64,000 bases of DNA from Bryum argenteum (Eukaryota; Streptophyta; Bryopsida; Bryales; Bryaceae): assembly GCA_037043015.1 (NCBI GenBank), contig CM073323.1, forward strand, positions 29,850,758-29,914,757. Direction: 5' to 3'. Each line of letters opens with the position of its first letter. Position 1 is the stretch's first letter. The position numbers and the translations under genes are program-made. Under the pieces are notes generated by a model that was given only the letters and a program-made list of their open reading frames with translations, did no database searches and was not told the origin of the DNA. Positions 1 through 15,699 of the stretch are shown here, in pieces.

Positions 1-25
1 TAACAAGCATTGCATCGTTCTGCAG

Positions 26-3402
<3,377 letters not shown>

Positions 3403-4497
3403 TGGCGTGTGGGCGTTGGAGGTGTGGGTTCTTTTGTAGGTAATATATTCCTTTTGTGGTGACTGGTTATTTTAATGTAATATTGTTGGATCACAGAGTT
3501 GCGGATCAGGCCAATGAACTGATCGCTGTGCTCTGGGTATGATGCCGGCGTTTCGGTTCCTTTTCAAATCTGGTGTTGAATCTGGGTTGGGTTGGGTTGG
3601 TAGTGTACTTGGAATGCGTTTCGCTGTGGTGTATTTGCAAGTACCTGCGGATCTTGTCTTGTCCGGCTTCTCTTGTTGTACGTTGTTATAAAATAGACGG
3701 TGTATACGGACTGATTGTTGTTTTTCGAAAAATTGTTATTTTTTCTTATGTTATTGTGGTGCTTTTTGACCAATTTCGTTCTCTTGCTTATTGGTTCCTT
3801 CTGTATGCAAGAGCTGTGGATTCCCATTAGATTATCTGCATTTTTGAGGCTGTAGCAGTCAGGAAGCCGCTCGATTTGACGAATGTTATGGACTGAAGAT
3901 TATTTAGTTTCTCGTCTGGAACTTCAGTGTTGATGTAGTGGCTTTATCAACTCCATGTGATAGAGTGGTCTAAAATGGAGCTCTAGTAATCTTCATTCAG
4001 AGTTTCCTCATAGGATAGCACCATGTATTCACTCCAAACATTATAGGCTGTCACTTTAGGGAACTATTTCAGGAACACCTATGTAGCCAACTTCAAAATT
4101 TTTAGCTTGTTGTAGAAGAGTCCGAAAATGACGGTGCCACTTGTTCTATCTTTCTACTAATTTCCACAAGCATGAAAATTGCTTGCACTTGGAGCCTAAA
4201 GATTTCCCAAGCTGAAATTGATCCATTATTGAGTATTGAGCACCTTATTCTAGTATTTGATGTAGGTGGATGAGCTTAAATATTTCCAATAAATATTTCC
4301 AGGAGGTTGATTCGAAATTGGAGAGTTGGAATGAGAATGTTTTCCAAAGAGAGGAGTATTTTGGTGATTTGCATAGGCCTGGTTGCTTGACTATAAGATA
4401 TTCATCCTTTGTTGAAGCTTTGGGTGGGAACCTTTCGATAAAATATCATTTTCATTCACTTCCGTTGATAATGCAATAGCAAATGCTACACTTAACC
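3403..4497. other. 3' flank of the V-ATPase B gene and intergenic DNA
   Basis: This holds the 3' UTR and spacer. Short open frames here do not resemble any protein. The T-rich stretch 3700-3780 could lie in the 3' UTR. A piggyBac element starts just after it. Confidence 0.5.
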
Positions 4498-4515
4498 TTA
4501 ACCCTCATACGCCCA
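4498..4515 (+). repeat. piggyBac left target duplication (TTAA) and terminal inverted repeat
   Basis: TTAA at 4498-4501 is followed by the 14-bp end CCCTCATACGCCCA. A second TTAA lies 6 bp upstream (4492-4495), but only the inner one is followed by the repeat shared with the right end. Confidence 0.82.
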
Positions 4516-4926
4516 CGAGAGCCCGAGGGGTTCTTTCCAGGACTCCCGGAGACTGTAGCTTCGTTGTCTTGTAGCGGAATTGTTCTCAAGCGGTATCAAA
4601 ACTGGTCAGCGTGCTTGTGCAACTAGATACCAGTAAACAACATCGAGTATTGTGTCACGGCAAGGGAGAGATTGAGATTCTTTCAAGTGTTTTGATTCCA
4701 CGTGTTTCGGAAGAGCTTATTTCAAGTTTCGGAGCTGCCCGATCCATTAAGCCTTGTTTCAAACGCAATCCTCCGCCTGGCGTTTTCGAAGTCGGGTCTT
4801 CACGCAGTGATCGCCCGTTAGAAAAGTGTGAGTTGCTTGTCCTCTGGTGAGGATAGTCACAAGAACCGTTGCAAGAGGGTCCCGTAGCACAACGGCAGTT
4901 CCGTGGTCTCGTTGCACAACGACAAC

Positions 4927-5226
4927 ATGGCGTCGAAGGCTGTTGAAGTGCGTCGCAAGCGAGAAGGCCCGAGTTTTCACGAAGAGCTGCGTTTTTGGCT
5001 TTGTGAGAAGCAATTTCAACCTCCATTGATCGTCCACGAGTGCTTGAAGTTGTTGAATGGAGAGTACCTCCTTTCGCGACCTTTGCCTCGTGGTGTTGTT
5101 CTTCTTGCTACTCCTGGACCAAGGAATTTCTGTTTCCTATTCTGTAGGAACGTCGCATCGTTATTGCAGTGGAAGGAGGACTGTGCTAAAGGCAACGCAC
5201 AAGGTTTCTACGACTTGCTAAATTGA
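4927..5226 (+). CDS. hypothetical 99-residue protein inside the piggyBac left end
   Basis: The ATG at 4927 starts an open frame to TGA at 5224-5226 (MASKAVEVRRKREGPSF...). An in-frame ATG also exists at 4903. The composition looks protein-like: a charged N terminus, then hydrophobic stretches such as PRGVVLLATPG. I recognise no domain. It sits in the GC-richer left end of the transposon. It may be an accessory ORF, a captured host fragment, or chance. Confidence 0.3.
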   Translation: MASKAVEVRRKREGPSFHEELRFWLCEKQFQPPLIVHECLKLLNGEYLLSRPLPRGVVLLATPGPRNFCFLFCRNVASLLQWKEDCAKGNAQGFYDLLN

Positions 5227-5251
5227 TTCATTAGAGAGACGTGGTGGCCGG

Positions 5252-5559
5252 ATGAGGTCTCAGAGGCGCTCTACACGTGAGCTCGAACTTCTTGTTTGTA
5301 AATTAGAAGAATTAAGATTTTGTGCTGAAATAGAAATGCGTCAATGTTTAAAAATGGGTAGCGGGCCGGTTGCACAGGGTTTAGCATCAGAGTTGTGCTC
5401 TGACGCCCAAACTTCGGTCTTACTGACAGCTTCTCGGTTGGTATAGCCAACAACGGCAAGCGGGCGATCGATTGCTGCAGCGAATAAAAGAGTTCGAGTT
5501 TAACAAGCGAGGTCAAGGTCGGCAGTGCCTAATTGCGATCAACCCCTCGACGAAATAGT
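5252..5559 (+). other. coding-like stretch, frame changes once, unidentified
   Basis: One frame runs 5252-5446 (MRSQRRSTRELELLVCKLEEL...). A second frame continues to about 5559 with a charged helical segment containing QRIKEFEFNKRGQGRQ. Together they look like a short helical protein disrupted by a frameshift, just downstream of the 4927-5226 ORF. No family is recognised. Confidence 0.2.
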
Positions 5560-6969
5560 ATGATAGTTCAGTTCCTCTTTCTTGTATTGAAGATTTGATA
5601 ATCTTTACACTATAAGAAAATCATCGAATTTTAGATTTGGGAAGATCACTTTTAAGATGTCTTGCTGTTTTGCAAAATGTCTTATAAGATGAGAAGACAT
5701 CTTGTCTTTTTGTAAATGTTTTCAACTAGGAGTGGGGGATGACTTGAAGACATCCAAAGATACATGGATGTTTTATAAGATGTTTATTAAGACATTGCGT
5801 TAAACATGAAACTGCCACGTTGGCAAGAAATTCAGGTTTCACCAAGTAAAAAACTTTGAAAGTTATTGGTACGGGAGTAGAAAGTAGCTCGGTTGTGAAA
5901 AAAACATGATAACTGGCAGCGGTTTGCATGAGGAACAAAAAAGAACTTCATCCTTTAAATACTCTTTCGTTATTTGTTCATTATAATTTTATTTTGTATA
6001 AATAAAAATAATGAAATATGAATTTCATAATATTAATCTTGTAATCTCAGATTTTTTCATTAGTTTGATTTTTATACTAATATTTAAATATTATAATTTA
6101 ATTTTAGATATATATTATATGTATATTTAAGAATATTTTAATAATAAATAATAATAAAAATTTTAATAAAAGCAAAAAATAATAAAATATTTATTATTAA
6201 ATATTAAAATATTAGAATATTTTTATTTAATTATTATTTAAAAACTAAAATAACTTATTTTAGTTTTTAAAATAATTTATTTTAGCAGATATAGTTATTT
6301 TAATACATACGGCAATTTTCGTATATTTAAGAACAAAATTATACGTAGATATTTCATTAATTTCATAATTTACAATTGTTTATCTACATGCTAAACAAAA
6401 GCCCACGTCGGACAAGAGTACAGTCATGTACACTTCATTTACAAATTCCTCTTTGGAGAGAGTTTTTATGAAAAGTTTGGCAATTCATTGTGAACTCAAA
6501 AATAATTGGATTTGAAATCCGTAAAGTGTGTTGGAATCACATCATAGTGTACTACAATATTGTGATAAAATACTAATTCCTCTTTGTGATATCATTAAAC
6601 GTATTTCAATTACTTATACACCATCTATTATTAACTACTCCTACTTTTTGCTTTATTAAAATGTACATTTCAATTGCAAATTTGAAATAAGCTTCCAAAG
6701 TTGTTCTTGGGATATTTAGGCACATACTTGTCGTATCATTGATATACTTCTTGTTTGGTTTTGGCTTGGAGGAATTTCTTGAAAAGTCCTAATGATCAGT
6801 AAAGTTTATGCAAGCTTCAATGGTTTAGAAGCTGGTGATGAAAGCTCGAGGATGACCTCGACATGGCTCCTTGATTGATGTGCAGTTGTTAATGTGTTGA
6901 TGCTAGGTTGCTACCTCTTTGTGAGCTGATTGTGTAATCGGTGAATCTGATCGCCTTGTTCTTGTTTCT
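5560..6969. other. AT-rich transposon interior without a gene
   Basis: A very AT-rich tract, notably 5980-6400, with many short TAAT/ATTA runs. No ORF resembles a protein. It is part of the piggyBac interior. Confidence 0.6.
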
Positions 6970-8062
6970 ATGGCACATGGAAGAACCGAAGAAGGAGTTT
7001 GGCTTCGTGGCAACGGACAAGAGGAGGATGATCGGCAGCATACCTCATCGGCTGCCTTTGACCAAAAGATGGTCATTCTGAGTGACTGGCTCAGGGAAGT
7101 CTGTCCGCCAGCGACTAGAGGTTGGCAGCCCTGGCCAAACCGTTTTAGAACAATCGGTAATTGTGGTGAGTCTACTACAAGGTAGGGAAGATACTAGCAT
7201 CTCCCAGCAACACACCATGAAGAGAAAGAAAATGGGCATAGCGACAACCCCGGACTCTTCGGGTACGTCTCTCCACTCCCTTGGTGAAACTACAAGTGCC
7301 GCGGTGGATTCTCTCATGGGAAATCCTAATGCTGGTTTGGGTCGGTTTTTGCGGGTTGAGCATGGAGGTGGAGAACCTATGGATTTACTATTAGAGGCTA
7401 TAGAAAATATAGATGTTTCTAATTTAGATTGTCAAACTCAAAATGGTTTTGAGTTGTTATGGGCCAATTCTTCATTTCCTACTAGAAATATTACACTATG
7501 AAGAGACAAATCCACCCCTTTGCATGTGTCCTTGTATGACCTTGGATGCCTCGAAAGATGTGTAGTTGTCTTCAAGTGTGAATTGATGGATTAACAAATC
7601 CATTAGATAGGTAGGCTCAAAACCTTGTCTGATGTGTTTTGGGGTACGTTTGTAGACGAATTCTATGACCCAATATTTACCATTGATATACTCAAAGTGT
7701 TGTTGTTTGGTCCATGGAAGACATTTTGTGCACCCAAAGCCGTGGTAAAGTTTGTAGATGTGAATGGTGAATATGGAAAGGTAAGTGAGATTCAACTTTG
7801 GGAATGTAGACTTAGAACTCCAAGTCTTTCCAACAACGACTCATCGGATTGCACATACTACCCCGGACAATCAGAATCTCCTATGTCACATGACATGGAC
7901 AAATTAGAGAGTTTGACCCTAATACTAAATTCCAAGAAATGGTTCATAAAGAATTCTAATGCATCTCATGAATTAGGCTTAGGATGTAATTTGAGTTTTA
8001 CCGAGTTTTCCTCCTTACCGGTCTATGAACTTTGCTTCGGGAATGTGGAATTCACCAAGTAA
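6970..8062 (+). pseudogene. broken ORFs upstream of the piggyBac transposase domain
   Basis: Three + strand frames, 6970-7185, 7082-7501 and 7625-8062, lie in order before the transposase. The second is rich in Ser/Gly then acidic (EPMDLLLEAIENIDVSNLD). The third has an acidic N-terminal part. piggyBac transposases usually have a poorly conserved acidic N-terminal region, so these may be its remnant. That is inferred from position only; no motif proves it. Confidence 0.3.
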
Positions 8063-8118
8063 TGAAATCCCCCCTGTTCATTGGGTAGGGGGCAATGAAG
8101 GTTTGGTTGACTCATTGA

Positions 8119-9200
8119 TCCTATGCCAAAATCCTCTTCACTTTTATTTTGGTGAGAATTGTTAAAATGTCTAAATTATACGCCGCATCAAGCAACAAGG
8201 AAGGCAAGACACGTGGAGGACTCCGGTGGGTCTTGTTGACGGTAAAAGAGCTTTTAGCTTTCTTCGGGATACTTATGCTAATGGCCACCAAAAAATTACC
8301 GAACGTTAGATTACATTGGTCAAAGTCTTTTGATGGATTATTTCTAATCAAATGTATTGCTAAGTGCGTGAATAGAAATAGATTTGAGGACATTTTGAGA
8401 TGTTTGCACCTAGTTGATATTAGAAATGTTACAATCGATAAAACTAGCCTTAGTTACAACAAGTTAGCAAAAAAGGAATGGTTAGTGAAGGAACATAATA
8501 ACTTATGTTCTTTGTATTGTAACCCCGAGCAAAATGTGTGTGTAGATGAAGTAATGATCAAGTATACCAGTAAGTATGCTCCCATTTGCCAATATATGAA
8601 AGCAAAACCCACGCAATATGGTCTAAAAATGTGGTGTTTGGCTAACTGTGTGTTTAAGTTTGTGCAAAAGATAGAACTATATTGCGGGTCCAGCAATTTG
8701 TTTATCAACAATAATTTGTTCATAAATCTTTGTTTATAACTCGATGAAATTTAGAGAGTTATATCTAAATACTACCATCCCCAATTTAGTTGTATTATCA
8801 ACAACACATGAGAGGTGTAGATGTTCACAATCATTTGGGGGGTTATTATTCTTTGCAAAGAAGAGATCACAAATGGTGGCATAAAATCTTCCATAGTTTA
8901 GACCAGTCGTTTTTGAATGCATACATTTTGTATAAAATGGCCATGGTAAGAAGAGACTCTACCCCCATGTCGCATTTACAATTCTATATTGAATGTGCTA
9001 ACGTGTTGACCGAGATGCCTGCAGAAAAGCCAACATGTATGCCGAGGGCCACGGTTTCGAATTGTGGCATATTGCATTATACGATGGCTTAGAGTGGTCA
9101 CGGGAAGCATCATCGACAAATGTGCATGGAATGTAGGAAGATTTGGCAATGGTATTGCCCCACATGCAACATTTTGGTTTGCATGGGAGAATGTTTGTGA
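8119..9200 (+). pseudogene. piggyBac transposase (DDE_Tnp_1_7 type), broken
   Basis: The first segment (8119-8739) matches the start of the piggyBac transposase domain: TVKELLAFFGILMLMATKKLP, an RFEDILRCLHLVD block, and VCVDEVMIKYTSKYAP followed by KPTQYGLKMWCLAN. The second segment, open from 8790, has the late-domain block YYQQHMRGVDVHNHLGGYYS and KWWHKIFHSL...NAYILYKMAM. It is followed by an in-frame TAG (9090-9092), and beyond that by a Cys-rich tail (CMECRKIWQWYCPTCNILVC) like the zinc-binding C-terminal domain of piggyBac transposases. Roughly 100 or more residues of the catalytic core are missing between the two segments, including the first catalytic Asp region. With the stop codons this means loss of function. 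Confidence 0.85.
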
Positions 9201-10171
9201 TTCATCATAGCAAATAGTGACACATAGATCATATGATTTGATTTTACATGTATAGTTTACTATAGAATGTTTTACACCATGCATTTTATTCTAACAATGT
9301 CATTTGTATTTCCCTGAACCTCAAATCAATAAAGTATACATCAATAGGAATAGATATGTGTATGGAGTCATAAGTATTCTATGGAGCAATTCTGATTCAA
9401 TTAGTATGGAAACACAAACATTTTTGTGGTACAAGCTTCATGGTTAGTGTGTTCATACAATACATGCTGCACTTATAGTATATAAAAAATTTGAAGTAGG
9501 GAATAGAAATAACTACAATTTTTTTCAAATTTTACTTTTATTTTATTTTGAGATAATTCTAAATTTGAGTTGTATCATGTTAAATTTAATTACACCTTTT
9601 ATTATTATTGCTTGAGTATAATGCTTAAAGAATTTAAAGTAAGGAGTAGGAATAACTTCAATTCAATTTGGACTTTACTTTTACTTCATATTAATGTGTA
9701 CATTGACAAATACGGGGATTATAAATTTCCCATTTATGATTATTAACCACTTGCATACACAATTCTAGATTAAATTTACCATAATTATGTGTTTTTGATT
9801 TTGCTATTGAGTCTTGTGTACTCATTCGTGGAACCCCCTTTCACAAGCTGCTTTTCAAATGCCCGCTCTTGAGCTCCCAGTAAACTTGCATTCAATACCA
9901 TGTTGCTTTGTCTGTCTCGCAGCGTTCTATACACGTGTCCGGCGTGCCCGAGTTTCTCCTCCGTTCTCCTCCAACTGCGCTTGTCAACCGGCTAATTGCG
10001 GACCCAAGCTGCGATGTTGGGGCTGGTCCGCTCCGTCTGTGCGTCGGGCCTCTTCCTATGTGGTCTCGCGCTTGCTCTGCAAGAGACTTTCCATGCGGTC
10101 TTCAACAGTGAATTACTGCCCGCTCGAAAATCATTCACTTTGGTGCTCTGGGCTGCCCGTTGGAGAAGCCT
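9201..10171. other. piggyBac right interior without a recognised gene
   Basis: AT-rich until about 9800, then a GC-richer block, 9820-10170, next to the right terminal repeat. Open frames in the GC block do not resemble known proteins. GC-richer DNA at both ends suggests subterminal regulatory sequence, but this is not shown. Confidence 0.4.
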
Positions 10172-10189
10172 TGGGCGTTTAAGGGTTAA
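10172..10189 (-). repeat. piggyBac right terminal inverted repeat and target duplication
   Basis: On the minus strand it reads TTAA then CCCTTAAACGCCCA, differing from the left end at two positions. This fixes the right boundary of the element at 10185. Confidence 0.82.
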
Positions 10190-11600
10190 GAGAGGTAGAA
10201 ATTTCCGTGTTGGGATTGACTAATAGTGTTGTTACATATTTTTCCTTGTTGACCTTTAGTGTTGGAGTTTGTTGATAATGTAAACTACATTAATCAACCT
10301 AGAAATTTTAGTGCACAATGGCCTATTTCACTTCTAAATATTTGGGTTAAGATAACTAAACCTAATTTTGGACAATGAACCCCTAAGAATCCAAGAGGAC
10401 TAAACGGGGACTTTGCTATTTTGGGTAGTCTAGATGAATGAGTTAAAAGTGATATTTGCCTTAAATTTTTATTGGGTGTTTCCTAAATTGCAAAGCCAAA
10501 TTCCATTTTTGGAGTCTTCAACGCCAATTCTTGGTTTGCGAAACAAACTGTTTTAAATTTAATTTTTTTCAAAAATAAATCCTTTAAAGATATGTTGATA
10601 ACTTAATCATTAATTAAGTTCCAAAGGGCCTTAAGTAAAAAAGAGTACCCATTTTACAAGGGCAACCTTCCAAAAGTGGGGCCCATGTATTTCACTGCTA
10701 CGAGCATTTTTTGGAGACTCCATCAGCCAATAGGATTTTTTATTCAAAATTTGTGCAATTCTCCATTTGGACTTCCCCGGGGCTGTTTTAGATAATTTCG
10801 AATTCAAATTTGAGGTCTGTGACCCCAATTTACCCTTGGAAGCCTATTCCTTGCCACTTAATGCCTATACATCAAAAAATTAGGGGGCTCATTACCCATC
10901 CCCTCCCTGAGCTCCGAAAAATGCTCGTGGCACTGAAATACAGTGATCCCCAAAAGTGTCAAATACAATCTTGAAATGCCCAAAAAAACTTCGGAGAAAA
11001 ACATTGAATGTAATGATTTCTTAATGGTAAACATCCAACATTCAATTTTTGAAGAGTAACTCAGAATAGTCTTGGGTATAAGATCTTACGGTAGGAAGTT
11101 AAAAAGAAGGGTAAAAAAATCATTTCACATCCCTTGGAGTGTATAGAGGTAGAGAATCACGGTTCAACCTTCCAAAAATACAGAAGGATCTTCATGTGTA
11201 AGCCATTCACCGCACTTGAAGTAATGGTACGCGTGGTTTATTATTTTTTAGTGATCAGCAAATAGAATTGACAATCTTTCCACATTTTTGTGATATTTCT
11301 TAGCACTTAGATAATCAAATGCACATTTTAGAATATCTTTATATAGTTGTGCATACAACAAAACACTCTACTTATGTATGCATAGGGTACATGCAAGGGT
11401 TGGCTAATCTAAGTAAGAAGTAAGAGAATCTAGAAGAAAGGCTCTCCTATTGAGCGTGGGGGGTTGAGATATAGATGTATCTATACTATGGATTTCAAGA
11501 GTTTGAGCTTGTCATCCGAAATGTCAAACTCGGACACCAAGGACGTTTTGCAATTGGTGATTCACTCTTACTTTGAAAAAACTAACTCGATTTTGGTGTA
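10190..11600. other. intergenic, no gene seen
   Basis: AT-rich spacer with homopolymer runs and no protein-like frame on either strand. Confidence 0.5.
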
Positions 11601-11689
11601 AATTACTCCTTCAAACTATTGATATCATTATATTTGTATTTGTTTACATCTCTCAATATTATCAGTCCACTTTGGATATTGACATTTGT

Positions 11690-13870
11690 ACACAGATTAG
11701 GTTATTCTAACAATCATCAAGTTCCTCACACTCAAAGCATACCTGCAAATTCTGAAGAAGACATACAGTACATGTACAGAAGATTCTTCGAACACGAATA
11801 GAATATCCGTTTGAACTGTTCAAGATATACAGAAGATACTAAGGAGGTGTTGCCTACAGGGGCACGTCCGACTTGAACTCGACTACAATGCACCAGTTGA
11901 ATCGTCACAATTGAAGCTCCGTCGATTGTACTTTCCCAGAAAGAAAGCAACCTGCTTGTCGCTAGTCGTCGATTTCTTATCTATACATCTGCTGCACCGA
12001 AACCGTATCGACAAGACTGGTAATTCAAGTGCATCGATCAGCTCAACTGATGCAGGCAACACATGAGCAAGGTGTATCTAATTGTAGAAATGCACTCTGC
12101 TACAACCCCTTTACCGAGACGATCGTACCTATTACCGAGGCATTGAGCATTTCAGCGGGAAAAGCCATCACTCATTACTATTGCGGTTGCCGGCCTTTCC
12201 TTCCCGCAAAAAAACTTTCGCTCGTTCTCGAGCCCCTCTCACCAGATTGTTTTGCTTCAACATTGAAACCGTGAATGAACCTGGATTTTTAACGAAAAAT
12301 GTGGACTAATGAGATGGGTGAAACAACAGCTGTACACCAAGTGGAATTCCTGGTGGGTGTGAATGACAACTTCTACATGGCAAGAGTATCTGCAGTGGAC
12401 AGACACCCTACTCCAAGAAAAGTTTGAGGTTGTCAACCTTCACATGCTTCGCCTAGCTAGGGTTAGGGTCTGCATGTTGAATTGTTTCCTACACCAATTT
12501 GCATTGCATTGACAGATCTTTTATGTTTTGCAGGATGTCTGTACACATCCAGCTCTTCAAGTACCTTGCTATGTGTTTTCGGAGCTTTTCGTATGAATTC
12601 TTTTGAGTTTACGACATCACCAAACTTCATGATTTCTCACAATTCATGTCATTCCACTCAAGTACATGTCACTAAGGTATCATGACCAGCATGGTAGCGT
12701 AGCAGCTGAAGTTGCATACTCAAACGTCTTATATCGATGGCAAATGCCATCACCATACTTTGTGAAGCAAATCACTTCTAAAGATGGCCAACATACTCTC
12801 AATATCATCTTCACAGACAGTGTTGGTCTTGAGGTAGGCACAATATAATCAATAAACTTCGTAACTTCAGTTCTCGTGGAAAGCGAAGTTCTGGAGATGT
12901 GATTGTGTAACTTGCCAACAGGGGGCAATTCTTCAGCCGGAAAGGCACGGCGGTTTCAAGAAGACTACAATGAGACGTTTGCCGGAGCAGAGGTCATTAT
13001 TGAAAATCACCACTGTGATTTATATTATATTTTCGATATCCTGTTAGATTCGTTCCTTACGAAGCAGAGCTAAGTTCACACCCTCAGATGATAAATCAAA
13101 GAGGGGAATGAAGGAACGTTAAAAGAAGTCGAAGCTCCTCTGTAAGTGACCGGTACTAATCGCGGAAATGGAAATGTGCAGGCTGGCCGGCTGGGCACAC
13201 AGATGCAATGGCTGGAGCAAGTGCTAAACCAAAGCACTTCAGATTGGTTAGTTCTTCATCTGTTGCTTGATTATCTCATGTAGCTATTGTCTCACAGTTT
13301 GAAGCTAATCGGCATTTCTCACATGTCTCTTTCAGAAAGATTTGTGTTGGCCACCGACCTTTGTTCTCATCTGCACATCGATCTCGCATGCTAGTTGAGG
13401 AGCGCCTGCATGAGAAACTCATGCACATGCTCCAAAAATACGAAGTGGTACCTTCATCAAGTCCCACTCTTATCCATTCTATTTGGTGAGAAATGCTTGG
13501 AATCCTGTTTGGCTGAAGTCGATAGGATGATCTTCTTTGGTGTAACTGCTTCAGTTTATGCAATTAACACTGAAACAAAGCTGAATGATTGCATGGTCCT
13601 GCGTGTTTGTATCTTATTGACCCGCCTTCACATCAGTTGTAATGCTGATAGCTGGAATCCAGAAAAGAAAGTGGTGTTTTAGAAGGATATTACGATTGAT
13701 GTATAAGGTTGATATGTTGGTAATTGTTGTAACAGGATTTCAAATTCATGGATGAGCATGGAAGCCATTGTAACGATGGAAAATGTCAGCTGAATGAAGT
13801 ACCTTCAGCAACTGTTGAGAAAGTCGTCATTCAACATATAAGATTGTTCATGACCATATTCATTTTTCCT
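11690..13870 (+). CDS. probable multi-exon gene of unknown identity, exon limits tentative
   Basis: Several + strand stretches read like real exons separated by short AT-rich introns. They are about 11700-11800 (SIPANSEEDIQYMYRRFFEHE), 11872-12060 (RLELDYNAPVESSQLKLRRLY then VVDFLSIHLLHRNRID), 12060-12274 (NPFTETIVPITEALSISAGK), 12340-12425 (QVEFLVGVNDNFYMARVSAV), 12660-12832 (HDQHGSVAAEVAYSNVLYRW and on to FTDSVGLE before gtaggc), 13184-13250 (LGTQMQWLEQVLNQSTSDW), 13338-13480 (MLVEERLHEKLMHMLQKYE) and 13738-13850 (DFKFMDEHGSHCNDGKCQLN). Acceptor-like CAG precedes most of them. I do not recognise the family, and the fragments were not joined with confidence. A decayed gene is also possible. 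Confidence 0.4.
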
Positions 13871-14214
13871 AGACAATTGAGACCTTCTGCATGTAATCTC
13901 AGGCAATAACTGTTTTAAGATGATTCATATATTTTCTCAATTTTTTATAAAAGATCATCCTCCGATTGAGAATAACTTCTCATCTGTCATTAAAGAAACA
14001 ATAAAGTAATCGCTGAAAGCTACGATATCCAACACTGAATTGAGAGAGTAACGAACGAGTATGGTGTTGTTGGGGTGCTTCGTTCTGATTATGAGCTTAT
14101 GAATTGACAAAAATTTAGGTCTGCTCAAAGTCTGTATCTTGACACAAGCTTTGGAAGTGCCAAACAAAGTCACCGGCTGGGTCTAGAGGCAATGTCGAGC
14201 GTCCTGCTTCAAGA

Positions 14215-15697
14215 TTACATATCAAAGTTCAACGCTGATTCCCGACGTGAGTCCGGAAAGTTCAATGCTGATTCTCGACGCGAGTTCGGAGAGTTTGCCT
14301 CAGAGCTCATCTTCAAGTCCCTGAGAGCCACTTCGGCAGCATTTTTGGTGTACATAAGGAGTTTCTCCAACTGCAGTGTTGAATCGTCGATTTGAGACAT
14401 TCTGCCACCGGCACCACCTGGTCTTGGCAATGTAGAGGATGGATCAGGTACGAGTGGCGAGCCAACTTCGATCGGCGTGTCAGGTTCCGTCACTGGAGGA
14501 ATCTCCAATGCAGGAGGCCTGATGGAAGTCCTCTTTGGTGCATCAGGGGCCAAGCTTTGTTGCATCTGCAAAGTAGGGGGTCGGTCTCCAAACAAGGTGG
14601 AGATTCTTTTCGGATCTGTGTCGTCATGGAGTTCCCAACATGGAGGATAATCTGCCTCGTTAAATGGTGCTGTATCTGTCAGATCTGGAGGTTCCAGTAA
14701 GATGTCTTCCAAGCCTTCCAAGCCTTCCAAACACTCTGCCACATCCAAAAGATAGTCTGGTATCTTTACTGAAGACGCTGCATTCTTTGGCGGCACGTAT
14801 GGATCCCTCACTTGACTGCCAATTCTTGCTGAATCTCTTCGAATGCTTTCCAGTCCAGACTCTCTCCGTGAGAGCTGCGGAGGGCTTGTAGTGGAATTCT
14901 CTGTCGTTACAGCTGCATCGACAGGTCTTGACGCTGTGTCAGACGGGATCTGCGAATCCAAAAGCTTCATTGACAACGAGGCCAAACAATTAGAGTCGAT
15001 GGCATCATGGGTGCTTGTTTTCTGGCACCCGTTTTCATCATACACCTGCCAACATCGAATGAGAATTTATCTGCAAGAACAAGGAACGGGGTTGAAGTTG
15101 TATGCTATTCGCATCACAAATTATTTTACATACACTCCTTGAACATAATCAGCTTCTGTTCTATTCTCACTGAAATCCAATGCAAAGATAAGGTTTCTGA
15201 AGCCAGATTTCAAGGCTGGTGCACAAATTACAGGTGATATTCCTTCAATTCATAAAATTTTGGTGGAGATTCAAGACTGACTATTTTTTCGATACATTAG
15301 TTAGGGTTTTGGCGGAGCTATGAAGCGGACCTCTACTTCGAAGAGAGAATTCGCCACGAGAATGAAAGAGAGCTGATCTCCAAGCTGCAGAACTTGATCG
15401 TTCACAAAAGCTTCCCAACCCTGTCCGAAGCTGAGATTGGAGCTTGGGAAAGAGCCTTCCACAGAGACTTTCCATTGTTTTTTACCGGGGCCCTCCAGGA
15501 TTACATCACTGCCTATCGACTTGCCATGTTTACTCACAAACAAGGTCGGTAAGCTTAGTGTATGCATCGGCATCTCGGTAATCTTTTTCAAGAACGAGGG
15601 ACTGTGAAGCACATCGGCTACACAGTCTCTTCCCGGTAATCTTTTTCAAGAACGAGGGACTGTGAAGCACATCGGCTACACAGTCTCTTCCACTCAT
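14215..15697 (-). CDS. B3 DNA-binding domain protein (REM-like), two exons
   Basis: Exon 1 (15697 or 15612 down to 15337) carries a B3 fold signature: LPTLFVSKHGKSIGSDVILE, WKVSVEG, GQGWEAFVNDQVLQLGDQLS, then FILVANSLFE. A 291-bp GT-AG intron (15336-15046) joins it in phase to exon 2 (15045-14215), which continues VYDENGCQK as in REM-type B3 proteins. The tail is Ser/Pro-rich and acidic (a GLEGLED stretch) and ends with a repeated SRRESALNF motif. The product is about 368 residues from ATG 15612. B3 proteins are plant transcription factors that bind DNA in the nucleus. An upstream ATG at 15697 would give a better N terminus, but a 58-bp tandem duplication puts it out of frame. Confidence 0.8.
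15576..15691. repeat. 58-bp perfect tandem duplication at the start of the B3 gene
   Basis: The 58 bp at 15576-15633 are repeated immediately at 15634-15691. Because 58 is not a multiple of three, the frame from ATG 15697 shifts relative to the B3 domain. Translation could still begin at ATG 15612. Confidence 0.9.
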
Positions 15698-15699
15698 GA

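Larger units (their letters stand above)
4502..10185 (+). mobile_element. piggyBac-superfamily DNA transposon, decayed
   Basis: Both ends carry the piggyBac signature. TTAA at 4498-4501 is followed by CCCTCATACGCCCA. At the other end the reverse complement of 10172-10185 reads CCCTTAAACGCCCA, and it is bordered by TTAA at 10186-10189. The two terminal repeats match at 12 of 14 positions. Between them lies a broken piggyBac transposase on the + strand (8119-9200). The 5.7-kb body has GC-richer ends (4500-5550 and 9820-10185) around a very AT-rich middle. piggyBac elements insert at TTAA and duplicate it, which fits exactly. With an interrupted transposase, this copy is not autonomous. Confidence 0.85.
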
